Shown here one piece after another: positions 17,400-25,165 of a DNA stretch of 58,610 nt. Below the pieces are notes generated by a model. That model was not told where the DNA came from, searched no databases, and was given only the letters and a program-made list of their open reading frames with translations. This DNA is from Herbidospora yilanensis (lineage in GTDB: Bacteria; Actinomycetota; Actinomycetes; Streptosporangiales; Streptosporangiaceae): contig NZ_BBXE01000051.1 of assembly GCF_001570565.1 (NCBI RefSeq), positions 1 to 58,610 of the forward strand, written 5' to 3'. A program made the translations under genes and the position numbers. The stretch's first letter is position 1; every line of letters starts with the position of its first letter.

Positions 17400-18581
17400 G
17401 TGGAGCGGGGACAGCCGGTCGTGACCGGAATCGCGATTTCCTTCATCGGATATACGAGCACCTTCGCGGCCGTCCTGGCGGGCCTGCGCGCGGTGGGCGC
17501 CGCCCCGGCCGAGGCGACCTCGGGGCTGGTCGCCCTCTGCGCCTCGCTGGGGCTGGTCTCCCTGGTGCTGAGCCGGCGCTACCGGATGCCGATCACGGCC
17601 GCCTGGTCGACGCCGGGCGCCGCCGTGCTGGTGAGCGCGGGGGTGGTCGAGGGCGGATGGCCGGCCGCCGTGGGCGGGTTCCTCCTCGCGGGCGCCCTGG
17701 TGGCCCTCACCGGGCTCTGGCCGCGCCTGGGCGCCCTGGTGGCGTCGATCCCGGCGCCGATCGCGCAGGCGATGCTCGCCGGCGTCCTGCTCGCCCTGTG
17801 CCTGATGCCGGTCAAAGGGCTGGCCTCCCACCCCTGGCAGGTCGCCCCGATCCTCCTCACCTGGGTCGTCGTGACCGTGACCGCGCCTCGGTGGGCGATC
17901 CCGGCCGCTTTCGGCGCGACCGTGGTCGTCGTCTGCGTGCTCGCCGTCCGGGGTGACGGCCTGCACGGGCCGTGGCTGCCCTCCCTCACCCTGACGACGC
18001 CCGAACTGAGCTGGGCCGCGATCGCGGGGATCGCGCTTCCTTTGTACGTCGTCACGATGGCCGCCCAGAACGTGCCCGGTGTGGCGATCATGAGTTCGTT
18101 CGGCTACCACGTCCCGTGGCGGGCGACCATGGGCGTCACCGGGCTCGGCAGCATGCTCGCCGCGCCGTTCGGCGGGCACGCCGTCAACCTCGCCGCCATC
18201 AGCGCGGCGCTGCCCGCCTCCCCGCAGGCCCATCCCGACCCCGCCCGGCGCTGGCTCTCCTCCCAGGCCTTCGGCGTCACCTATCTGGGCATCGCCGCCG
18301 GGACCACGGCGCTGCTCAGTTTCCTCGCCGTGGCCCCGGCCGAGGTCATCGGCACCGTGGCGGGCCTGGGCCTGCTCGGGACGCTGGTCCACGCGCTGAC
18401 CTCGGCGGTCGCCGGACCCGGCGGTCCCCACCCGCCGGGCGAGCAGACGGCCTCGGTCGTCACCTTCCTGGTCGCCGCGTCCGGCACCACGCTGGCGGGG
18501 GTCAGCTCGGCCTTCTGGGCGCTGGTCGCCGGCCTGCTGATGCGGCGGCTGCTCCGGCCGGCCGTCACGAGCGGGCCCTGA
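17400..18581 (+). CDS. BenE-like membrane transporter
   Basis: I place the start at GTG 17400 (393 residues); upstream codons are not family-like and a slightly later GTG is also possible. The protein is a multi-spanning membrane protein with the family segments AISFIGYTSTFAAVLAG at the N-terminus, YRMPITAAWSTPGAAVL (substrate-site region of the nucleobase/benzoate transporter fold) and FGGHAVNLAAISAALPASP. BenE relatives are annotated as benzoate:proton symporters, but few have been tested. It is divergent from the ribose-type operon and overlaps the Rieske gene tail-to-tail by 17 bp. Because that gene ends a redox cluster, an aromatic substrate for the cluster is conceivable. Confidence 0.8.
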   Translation: MERGQPVVTGIAISFIGYTSTFAAVLAGLRAVGAAPAEATSGLVALCASLGLVSLVLSRRYRMPITAAWSTPGAAVLVSAGVVEGGWPAAVGGFLLAGALVALTGLWPRLGALVASIPAPIAQAMLAGVLLALCLMPVKGLASHPWQVAPILLTWVVVTVTAPRWAIPAAFGATVVVVCVLAVRGDGLHGPWLPSLTLTTPELSWAAIAGIALPLYVVTMAAQNVPGVAIMSSFGYHVPWRATMGVTGLGSMLAAPFGGHAVNLAAISAALPASPQAHPDPARRWLSSQAFGVTYLGIAAGTTALLSFLAVAPAEVIGTVAGLGLLGTLVHALTSAVAGPGGPHPPGEQTASVVTFLVAASGTTLAGVSSAFWALVAGLLMRRLLRPAVTSGP

Positions 18582-18924
18582 CCCCCGGCGGCAGGTTGGG
18601 GGCCTGCTCCGACAACGTCACCCAGACCTCGCCGTCGACGACCTCGGCCCGGTGCACCCGGACAGGCAGTTCGGCCGGCCGGGCGTCCACCTCTCCGGTG
18701 CGCAGGTCGAAGCGCGACATGTGCAGGGGGCACTCCACGATGCAGTCGTCGACCCATCCGTCGGTCAGCGCGGCGTTCTGGTGGGTGCACATGTCGTCGA
18801 GCACGTGGACCGTGCCGTCGGAGGTCAGGAAGACCGCCAGGGGCGGTGACACGGACGTGACGCGGTGACCCTGGTCGACGGACAGGTCGGACACCGCGCA
18901 GACCCTGATCGGGGCCGCGGACAT
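18565..18924 (-). CDS. Rieske [2Fe-2S] ferredoxin
   Basis: The 119-residue protein has both Rieske ligand boxes, CTHQNAAL and CPLHMSRFD, in the spacing used by ferredoxin components of oxygenases. No transmembrane segment is seen, so it is a soluble electron carrier. It is the last gene of the P450-aminotransferase-cyclohydrolase operon, only 9 bp after the cyclohydrolase stop, so it may feed electrons to the P450 or to an oxygenase elsewhere. A stand-alone reductase is not encoded nearby. Confidence 0.9.
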   Translation of the reverse strand: MSAAPIRVCAVSDLSVDQGHRVTSVSPPLAVFLTSDGTVHVLDDMCTHQNAALTDGWVDDCIVECPLHMSRFDLRTGEVDARPAELPVRVHRAEVVDGEVWVTLSEQAPNLPPGVRARS

Positions 18925-18933
18925 GTCGCCTCC

Positions 18934-19536
18934 TCAGATCTCGATCGTGTGGTGCTGGTAGCGGACCTTGTCCTGGTACGTCTTCCGCAGGAGCGGGTTG
19001 TCCTCCGGCACGTACGCCAGATTCAGCGTGCCGGCCACCGTGATGCCGCATTCGGTCAGCCCGCCGACCTTGCCGGGGTTGTTCGTCATCAGCGTGACCG
19101 AGCCCACGCCGAAGTAGCGCAGGATCGCCGCCGCCGGCTCGAACGAGCGCGCGTCCCGGGGGAATCCGATCCGCGCGTACGCCTCGGTCTGGGCGACGCC
19201 CTCGTCCCTCAGCTTGGCCGTGAGCAGTTCGGCCATCCGGCCGTTGGCCTTGCCGTCCTGGTCGAGCCAGATGATGATGCCGGTGCCGTCCTGGTCGACC
19301 TTGTCCTGCGCCATGGCCATCTGCTCACGGCAGTCACACTCGATGCCGTTGAAGACGTGCCCGGTCGTGCAGTGTGAGTGCACCCGGCAGAGCACTCCCT
19401 CCTTGCCGGTGATCTCTCCCTTGACGATCGCGATCGATTCCTTCCGGCCGTCGTAGAAGAGGTATTCGGTGAAGTCGCCGTACCGCGTGTGCAACGGTCC
19501 TTGCGCCAGCAGAACAATCACTTGGATCCAATCCAT
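18934..19536 (-). CDS. Divergent GTP cyclohydrolase II homologue
   Basis: ATG at 19536 gives 200 residues, matching stand-alone RibA length; it overlaps the aminotransferase gene by 19 bp. The zinc site is kept (HCTTGHVFNGIECDC) and so are the Asp and Arg equivalent to E. coli RibA 126 and 128 (GFPRDARSF), plus the TNNPGKV box. The usual QEGR-x-IGL motif is QDGKANGRM, and the Tyr equivalent to E. coli RibA 105 aligns with Ala. Tyr replacement at this site in a Streptomyces coelicolor paralogue is known to stop the reaction at a formamidopyrimidine, so this enzyme may release a different GTP-derived product. Riboflavin synthesis partners are not present. Confidence 0.85.
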   Translation of the reverse strand: MDWIQVIVLLAQGPLHTRYGDFTEYLFYDGRKESIAIVKGEITGKEGVLCRVHSHCTTGHVFNGIECDCREQMAMAQDKVDQDGTGIIIWLDQDGKANGRMAELLTAKLRDEGVAQTEAYARIGFPRDARSFEPAAAILRYFGVGSVTLMTNNPGKVGGLTECGITVAGTLNLAYVPEDNPLLRKTYQDKVRYQHHTIEI

Positions 19537-20516
19537 CGGTGGGAACGCGACATGATCGCCGGGAAGTCTTCGGCCGCCTCGGTGAACCGCTCGGTGACCA
19601 GGGAGTACTGCTCGGTCATGCGGGTCCACGCGCTCGGTTCCTTCGCGTCGAGCACGTGGTCGGCGGAGCCCAGCCGCAGGCGCCCCACCTTCCGGATCCC
19701 GAGCGCGGTGGAGGTGGTGAACAGGCTCAGCTCCTCCTTGCGGGCGAGCGCGTCCGACACCTCCGACAGCGGGATGTCCCGTTCGACCACCTGCTCCCCC
19801 ATCGCGGCCAGCAGGTCCAGGACGGTCCGGCGGGTGATGCCGGGCAGCAGCGAGCCGGTCTCCGGGGTGATGATCCGGCCGCCGAGGCACACGAAGACGT
19901 TCATGGTCGTGCACTCCTGCAGGTTGCCGGCGCCGTCGAGCCACAGGATCGTGTCGCAGCCCGCCTCGCGGGCTCCGCGCATCGCCAGCCCGGAGCTCGT
20001 GTAGTTGCCGGCGGTCTTGACGGCGGCGAACGCCGGGTGGGTCCGCGGCACGGTCTCCTCGACGAGCACGCCGAGGTCGGCCGGGGCCGGGTCGAACGTC
20101 TTCACGAGCACCACGAAGACGTATCTGTCGCTCTGCAGCGGCATGACGTCACCACCCGCCGCGAACACGACGGGCCGCAGGTAGAGGCGGGTCGCGCGGC
20201 CGTCCCAGTTGGCCCGCACCGCCTGTTCGAGTGCCTCGGCGAAGACCTCGTACCGAGGGCAGGGCAGGGCGAGCGCCGCGCACGAACCACGCAGCCGTTC
20301 GTGGTGGTCGCGGGCTCTGAAGACGTGGAAGTCCGGATCGGCGACGTAGGCGCGCATCCCCTCGAAGACCGAGAACCCGAACTGGATCGCGTCCGCGCCG
20401 AACTCGGCGAGGCCCCCGACCTGGTTCGAGGTCAGCGCCGGACTCTCGTACCCGGTGCCGTCGAACCGGGACACCGCGACCGTGGGCAGCCACAGGTCGG
20501 CCATGCGGGTGACCAC
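19518..20516 (-). CDS. Class IV (branched-chain-type) PLP aminotransferase
   Basis: The 332-residue protein could start at GTG 20516 or ATG 20504. It aligns throughout with IlvE: FGFSVFEGMRAY near the N-terminus, the PLP lysine in AAVKTAGNYTSS, and the phosphate-binding LLPGITRRTVLDLLA. It transfers an amino group between a branched-chain-like or related substrate and 2-oxoglutarate. A housekeeping ilvE would not usually sit between a P450 and a cyclohydrolase, so a specialised substrate is inferred. Its stop overlaps the cyclohydrolase start. Confidence 0.88.
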   Translation of the reverse strand: MVTRMADLWLPTVAVSRFDGTGYESPALTSNQVGGLAEFGADAIQFGFSVFEGMRAYVADPDFHVFRARDHHERLRGSCAALALPCPRYEVFAEALEQAVRANWDGRATRLYLRPVVFAAGGDVMPLQSDRYVFVVLVKTFDPAPADLGVLVEETVPRTHPAFAAVKTAGNYTSSGLAMRGAREAGCDTILWLDGAGNLQECTTMNVFVCLGGRIITPETGSLLPGITRRTVLDLLAAMGEQVVERDIPLSEVSDALARKEELSLFTTSTALGIRKVGRLRLGSADHVLDAKEPSAWTRMTEQYSLVTERFTEAAEDFPAIMSRSHRWIGSK

Positions 20517-20520
20517 CTCT

Positions 20521-21969
20521 CTAGTGCGGGACGGGGCAGGTGCCGAGCACGGCGATGAACTGGGCCTGGGAGAGGTTGTTGAAGATGATGTCCTTGTCCT
20601 GCGCGTTGCCGATCTGGGCCTCGGGGTGGGCGGTGACGAACTCGCTGACGAAGTTCTTGGCCATCACCATGCCGAGGTTGCGGCCGGGGCAACTGCGCCG
20701 GCCCTTGCCGAAGGGCATCACGTAGGGCTCGGCGCCCTTCTCGATGTGCAGGAAACGCTCCGGTTCCCAGGCGGCGCCGTAGTCGGCGTGCAGGGCGTGG
20801 ATGTTGGGCATCACGCGGGTGCCCCGCTTGAGCAGGTACCTGCGCCCCTCCACCTCCATGTCGAGGTCGTCGACGACCATGTTGTTGATCACCGATCCGG
20901 GCGGGCTGAGGCGGAGGGACTCGCTGACGCATGCCTCGACGACCTCGTCCTTGGCCTCGCCGGTACTGGTCGCGATGGCCTCACGCCATTTCAGGTTCTC
21001 GGGGGACAACACGTACCACAGGGTGGCGAGGATGGTGTTCTGGACCGTGTCCAGACCGGCGATGGAGGCGGTCAGCAGGTCGTCACGGGTGATCTCGACG
21101 GGGATGCCGAGCTTGGTGTTGCCCGCGGCGACCTGCTCCCAGACCGTGCCGGGCCCGGGACTGCCCTTGAGCACGTTCGCCAGGTGGTTCTGCAGTGATC
21201 TGATGTTGTGCTGCAGGCGCCGGGCCTCGCGGGTGACCGGCCAGGTCGCGATCGGGAAGTGGACCCGGTTCCAGAAACGGTTGGAGTAGAACCGCAGGCC
21301 CGTGAACGTCTCGTTGAGCGCGAACATGAAGGGGACCTTCGACACGTGGCCCTCGGGGTGCTTGTAGGGCACCCGGAGCGCCATCGCGTCCCGCCCCCAG
21401 ACGAACTCGCCCATGACCTCGCGCGTGTAGTCACCCGCGACGCGCTTCAGATCGAGCGGGGTGGCCACGTCGAAGGCGGCGCACATCTCGGCGGCCCGGC
21501 GGCGGGAGATGTCGGTGACGCGTTCCTGGTCGAAGCCCTTGCCGAGATTGCGTTTACGGTCGCCGAAATGCGGGGTGGTGATCTTCTGGAACGTCATCGC
21601 CGAGGGCGACAACTGTCCGAACGAATAGAGCGCGGGCGTGTCCCGGTCGATGTACTTCCCGGTTATCGCCGGGCTGACCAGGACCTCCGTCGTCTGCCTG
21701 TTGACCGCGTAGAGCTGGATGTCGAAGCCGCGAATACTGCCGACGAAGTCGGCGGCCGGCTTGTCCAAATACAGATAGTCACGTGTTCTGTTCCGGCCAA
21801 TGAGCCCCGAAACATCGGTTTCGGAACCGATGAAAGGGTAGGTCTTGGTGAACAGAACGCCCTGTCTCTCATAAAATCTGCGGTCGAGAACCGTGCGCGC
21901 GGCTCTCGCGGCGAATGCGAGGGCGGCGGCGCCCACGACAGCAACCGGGGCGTACCGAAATGGCCTCAT
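20521..21969 (-). CDS. Cytochrome P450 with N-terminal membrane anchor
   Basis: ATG at 21969 has a strong AAAGGAG site. The 482-residue protein has the heme-ligand loop FGKGRRSCPGRNLG, the ExxR pair in ESLRL and the I-helix AGLDT. Residues about 5-27 (YAPVAVVGAAALAFAARAAR) form a hydrophobic helix; most bacterial P450s are soluble, so membrane attachment is unusual. The operon also encodes a Rieske ferredoxin, a possible electron donor. The substrate is unknown. The 231 bp upstream appear to carry a separate promoter. Confidence 0.92.
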   Translation of the reverse strand: MRPFRYAPVAVVGAAALAFAARAARTVLDRRFYERQGVLFTKTYPFIGSETDVSGLIGRNRTRDYLYLDKPAADFVGSIRGFDIQLYAVNRQTTEVLVSPAITGKYIDRDTPALYSFGQLSPSAMTFQKITTPHFGDRKRNLGKGFDQERVTDISRRRAAEMCAAFDVATPLDLKRVAGDYTREVMGEFVWGRDAMALRVPYKHPEGHVSKVPFMFALNETFTGLRFYSNRFWNRVHFPIATWPVTREARRLQHNIRSLQNHLANVLKGSPGPGTVWEQVAAGNTKLGIPVEITRDDLLTASIAGLDTVQNTILATLWYVLSPENLKWREAIATSTGEAKDEVVEACVSESLRLSPPGSVINNMVVDDLDMEVEGRRYLLKRGTRVMPNIHALHADYGAAWEPERFLHIEKGAEPYVMPFGKGRRSCPGRNLGMVMAKNFVSEFVTAHPEAQIGNAQDKDIIFNNLSQAQFIAVLGTCPVPH

Positions 21970-22200
21970 GATTGCTCCTTTAACACTTTAGGGCAGCCCA
22001 AATTTGCCGGCTCGCCCTGGTCAGCGGCTCGGGAAGTCCCCACGTTTGCCTGGTACTCGCGTCACCATCGACGCCGGAACACCTGCCGCAGAATTCGCGG
22101 CAAGGAGATCAATGTCGCACGACCACGTAAATATAAGAGGCGTGCTACGACATTGCAACGGCCGTATCACCATGTGATAGCGAAAACGTATAGCTGGAAT
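21970..22200. promoter_or_regulatory. AT-richer regulatory gap before the P450 operon
   Basis: This 231-bp spacer between the BtpA-like and P450 genes contains a perfect inverted repeat TATCAC-CAT-GTGATA at 22165-22179, an AT-rich stretch near 22128 and no credible coding frame. It probably holds the P450 operon promoter and an operator. Confidence 0.5.
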
Positions 22201-23073
22201 TCAGAGATTTTCCAGGGCGTCACGCTCGGCGCACATCCGCTCGCAGACCTCCCGGTCGATGCGACCGTGCCAGGCGCCGCCCGACTTGATCGAGCTGCCG
22301 ACGATGGCCCCGTCGGTGTGGGGCACGATCTCGGCCAGGTTCTCGACCCGCACCCCGGACCCCGCGACCAGAGGCAGCTCGGTGGCCGCGCGGATCGTCC
22401 GCAGATGATCGGCCGCGGGTGCGTCGCCGAGCCGGCTGCCGGTGACGATGAGGGCGTCGGCGTCGAACCAGGCGGCGTCCTTGGCCTGCTCGGTGAGCGA
22501 GCGGTCGGCCGTGATCGCGTGTGATCCCAGCTTCACCTGCACGTCGGCCCACACGGTGACGTGGTCGGCGCCGATGGCACGCCGGTAGCGCGTCATCAGG
22601 CCGGCCCGTCCCTCGACCAGGCCCTCGTTGGCGACGTAGGCGTTGACCCACTGATTGGAGCGCACGAACCGGGCCCCCGCGGCCACGGCCACGGCGAGCG
22701 AGCGGTCGACCGCGTTCGCCAGGCAGTTGACGCCCAGCGGAACCCGCACCGCCCGGGCGACCTCGGCCGTGACGACGGCCATGGCCGCCGGGGTCTCCGG
22801 ACCGATGTCGTCGGGCTTGAGGAAGGGGATGTCCCAGCCGTTCTCGACGATCAGCCCGTCGAAGCCGGCGTCGACGAGGACCCGCGCCTCCTCGACCGCC
22901 CGCCGGACGACCGCTTCCATCCCCTGTTCCGGGGTGAACCGCGGCGAGCCGGGAAGCGGCAGCAGATGGATCATCCCGATCAGCGCGAAACGCCGCCCGA
23001 ACAGCCGCTCAAGGTCACCGCGCCGCTCCGCGTCGCCGGCGCGATCAGTCGAGGTGGTGCCGATATCCGCCAT
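22201..23073 (-). CDS. BtpA/SgcQ-family TIM-barrel protein
   Basis: The 290-residue protein starts at ATG 23073. It has the family N-terminal block LIGMIHLLPLPGSPRF, a following GFDGLIVENGWDIPF segment, the PLGVNCLAN strand and the C-terminal LPLVAGSGVRVENLAEIV and DGAIVGSSIK phosphate-binding strands. BtpA was named for photosystem I accumulation in cyanobacteria, and SgcQ is its enterobacterial relative; the biochemical reaction is unknown. It is divergent from the class V aminotransferase (100 bp shared promoter region including GGTTAACC near 23090) and lies upstream of the P450 operon on the same strand. Confidence 0.85.
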   Translation of the reverse strand: MADIGTTSTDRAGDAERRGDLERLFGRRFALIGMIHLLPLPGSPRFTPEQGMEAVVRRAVEEARVLVDAGFDGLIVENGWDIPFLKPDDIGPETPAAMAVVTAEVARAVRVPLGVNCLANAVDRSLAVAVAAGARFVRSNQWVNAYVANEGLVEGRAGLMTRYRRAIGADHVTVWADVQVKLGSHAITADRSLTEQAKDAAWFDADALIVTGSRLGDAPAADHLRTIRAATELPLVAGSGVRVENLAEIVPHTDGAIVGSSIKSGGAWHGRIDREVCERMCAERDALENL

Positions 23074-23173
23074 GATTCCCGGTCAGGTTAACCCGGGCAT
23101 GAGGGAATCGCCAGCGGCCATGGGAGGTCGCCCTCTTACCGTACGGCGGAACGACCCGGGAGACTGTGGTGGC

Positions 23174-24382
23174 ATGAGCCTCGACGTCGCGCGGATTCGC
23201 GCGCTTTATCCCGCCCTCTCCGACGGATACGCCTGGCTGGACGCCGCTGCCGGCACCCAGGTGCCCCGGCCGGTGATCGAGGCCGTCGCCGCCGCCTACG
23301 CCGAGGGCATCGGCAACGCGCACGGCGCCTTCCCGGCCGGCGCACGGTCGGACGAGATCGTCGCGCGGGCGCGTCAGGCCGTGGCGGACCTGGTCGGCGG
23401 TGACGCGGGCGGCGTGGTGTTCGGCCCGAACATGACCACTTTGACCTACCGGTTCGCCTACACGCTGGCGAAGGACTGGGGGCCGGACGACGAGATCGTG
23501 GTCTCCCGGCTCGACCATGACGCGAACGTGCGGCCCTGGGTGCAGGCCGCCACCAGGGCCGGGGCCCGGATCCGGTGGGCGGCCGTCGAGGTGCCGAGCG
23601 GGGAACTGCCGGCCGGGCAGTACGACGAACTGGTGACCGACCGCACGAGACTGGTCGCCGTCACCGCGGCCAGCAACATCCTGGGCACCATGCCCGACGT
23701 CCGGCGGATCACCGAGCGGGCCCACGCCGTCGGCGCGCTGACCTACGTCGACGGCGTGCACGCCACCCCGCACAGCCCGATCGACATGGTCGCCCTCGGC
23801 GCGGACTTCTACGCGACCAGCTCCTACAAGTGGTCCGGGCCGCACATCGGCGCCGTCGCCGCCCGCCCCGAACTGCTCGAACGGCTCTCGCCCGACAAAC
23901 TCGCCTCCTCGCCCGCGGAGGTGCCGGACCGGTTCGAAACGGGCACGTTGCCCTTCGCCGACCTGGCGGGGGTGGCCGCCGCGGTCGACCATCTGGCCGG
24001 GCTCGACCCGGACGCGACCGGCACCCGGCGGGAACGGCTGCTCGCCTCGATGGCGGCGGTCGAGGCCCACGAGCAGGCCGAGCTCGCCCACCTGCTCAAG
24101 GGCCTGTCGGCGCTGCCCGGCGTGGGCCTGGTCGGCTCGCCCCGGCGGCGCACGGCCACCGCGTACTTCACCGTCGCCGGGCACACCCCCCACCAGGTGG
24201 CCGAATATCTGGCCGCCCGCGCGATCAACGTGTGGGACGGGCACTGCTACGCCTGGGAGCTGACCCAGGCCTTCGGCATCCGCGACGCCGGGTCCGGCGT
24301 ACGGGCCGGGCTGGTGCACTACAACGACAGATCGGACGTGGACCGCCTGCTCAACGCACTGGAAGACCTGACCAGCGGATGA
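23174..24382 (+). CDS. Class V PLP aminotransferase (cysteine desulfurase-like)
   Basis: ATG at 23174 gives 402 residues. The fold markers are the cofactor Asp/His pair in YVDGVHATPHSPIDM and the PLP lysine in SSYKWSGPHIG. The initial LDAAAGTQVPRPV and late VNVWDGHCYAWEL-like (INVWDGHCYAWEL) segments match the VC1184-type subgroup of cysteine desulfurase-like proteins. No NifU or Suf partner is nearby, so a housekeeping Fe-S role is doubtful. Its stop is immediately followed by the stop of the convergent TetR gene. Confidence 0.87.
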   Translation: MSLDVARIRALYPALSDGYAWLDAAAGTQVPRPVIEAVAAAYAEGIGNAHGAFPAGARSDEIVARARQAVADLVGGDAGGVVFGPNMTTLTYRFAYTLAKDWGPDDEIVVSRLDHDANVRPWVQAATRAGARIRWAAVEVPSGELPAGQYDELVTDRTRLVAVTAASNILGTMPDVRRITERAHAVGALTYVDGVHATPHSPIDMVALGADFYATSSYKWSGPHIGAVAARPELLERLSPDKLASSPAEVPDRFETGTLPFADLAGVAAAVDHLAGLDPDATGTRRERLLASMAAVEAHEQAELAHLLKGLSALPGVGLVGSPRRRTATAYFTVAGHTPHQVAEYLAARAINVWDGHCYAWELTQAFGIRDAGSGVRAGLVHYNDRSDVDRLLNALEDLTSG

Positions 24383-25069
24383 TCACACCGGGCCCGGCTC
24401 ACGCCCGCTCGCATCGTCGAGTGCGCCCGCGGCGGGCGGCACCGCGAATGTCTGCACGTAGTCGATGGCTGCCCGCAGGGCTTCCTTCAGCGGGGTGATG
24501 TCACGGGCGACCTGGGCGAGGAGCATGCCGCCCTGAAAGGCGGCGAGCAGGAGACAGGCCAGCCGGGTGGGATCCGCCTCGGCGTCGAGGCGGCCGAGGG
24601 TCCGCATCCGTTCGAGTCCGTCTCGGAAGATGTTCCTCCACTGCTCGAACGCGTTCGCGAGTTCCGCGCGAACGTCAAGATCGGTCTTGATGATCTCGGC
24701 GGCGAGCGAGCCGAGGGTGCAGCCTTCCTGGTAGGAGCGCTCGTAGGCGACGTAGAAGCCCGCCCATTCCCGCAGCGAGTCGAGGCTTTCGAAGTGGGTG
24801 AACCGCTCACTGCGGTGGAAGGCGAGGACGCGCTCGGCCTGCCACTCGATGACCGCGAGGACAAGGCTCTCTTTGGTCGGGAAGTAGTGGTTGAGCTGTG
24901 AACCGCTGATGCCTGCCGCGCGCCGGAGCTGCTCGTTGTTGGTCGCGTGCACGCCCTTGGTGTAGATCAGCTCGGCGGCGTGCTCAAGGATGCGGGCCCG
25001 GGTCGCCTGCCCCTTGTTCGTGAGTCTCTGCGGCACGGGAGCTTCCGTGGTGGCTTCCATGACACGCAC
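24383..25069 (-). CDS. TetR-family regulator
   Basis: The product is 228 residues from GTG 25069 or 225 from ATG 25060; no ribosome-binding site precedes either, and a TTATCG just upstream suggests a leaderless message from the ATG. The N-terminal HTH (RRAAGISGSQLNHYFPTKESL) is typical of TetR and the C-terminal part resembles the TetR_C_6 group. Two identical-core palindromes at 25082 and 25125 lie in the divergent region shared with the quinone reductase gene, which it presumably represses. Confidence 0.9.
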   Translation of the reverse strand: MRVMEATTEAPVPQRLTNKGQATRARILEHAAELIYTKGVHATNNEQLRRAAGISGSQLNHYFPTKESLVLAVIEWQAERVLAFHRSERFTHFESLDSLREWAGFYVAYERSYQEGCTLGSLAAEIIKTDLDVRAELANAFEQWRNIFRDGLERMRTLGRLDAEADPTRLACLLLAAFQGGMLLAQVARDITPLKEALRAAIDYVQTFAVPPAAGALDDASGREPGPV

Positions 25070-25081
25070 GATAACCCAGAT

Positions 25082-25097
25082 TGGGCTTGACAGCCCA
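25082..25097. promoter_or_regulatory. TetR operator 1, TGGGCT-N4-AGCCCA
   Basis: Perfect 6-4-6 inverted repeat surrounding a plus-strand TTGACA at 25087. Occupancy would block the -35 of the quinone reductase promoter. Confidence 0.7.
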
Positions 25098-25124
25098 TAG
25101 TTGCGTCGTGTTGGCTGGCGTTAG

Positions 25125-25140
25125 TGGGCTGGAAAGCCCA
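25125..25140. promoter_or_regulatory. TetR operator 2, TGGGCT-N4-AGCCCA
   Basis: Second perfect copy of the same 6-4-6 repeat, 43 bp (about four helical turns) from operator 1 and 25 bp before the reductase start. Confidence 0.7.
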
Positions 25141-25165
25141 AAAAACGGCGTACAGGGAGGCACCC

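Noticed and set aside
19537-19944. N-terminal extension of the cyclohydrolase
   Set aside because: It is a shadow of the aminotransferase gene; RibA-like sequence starts at 19536.
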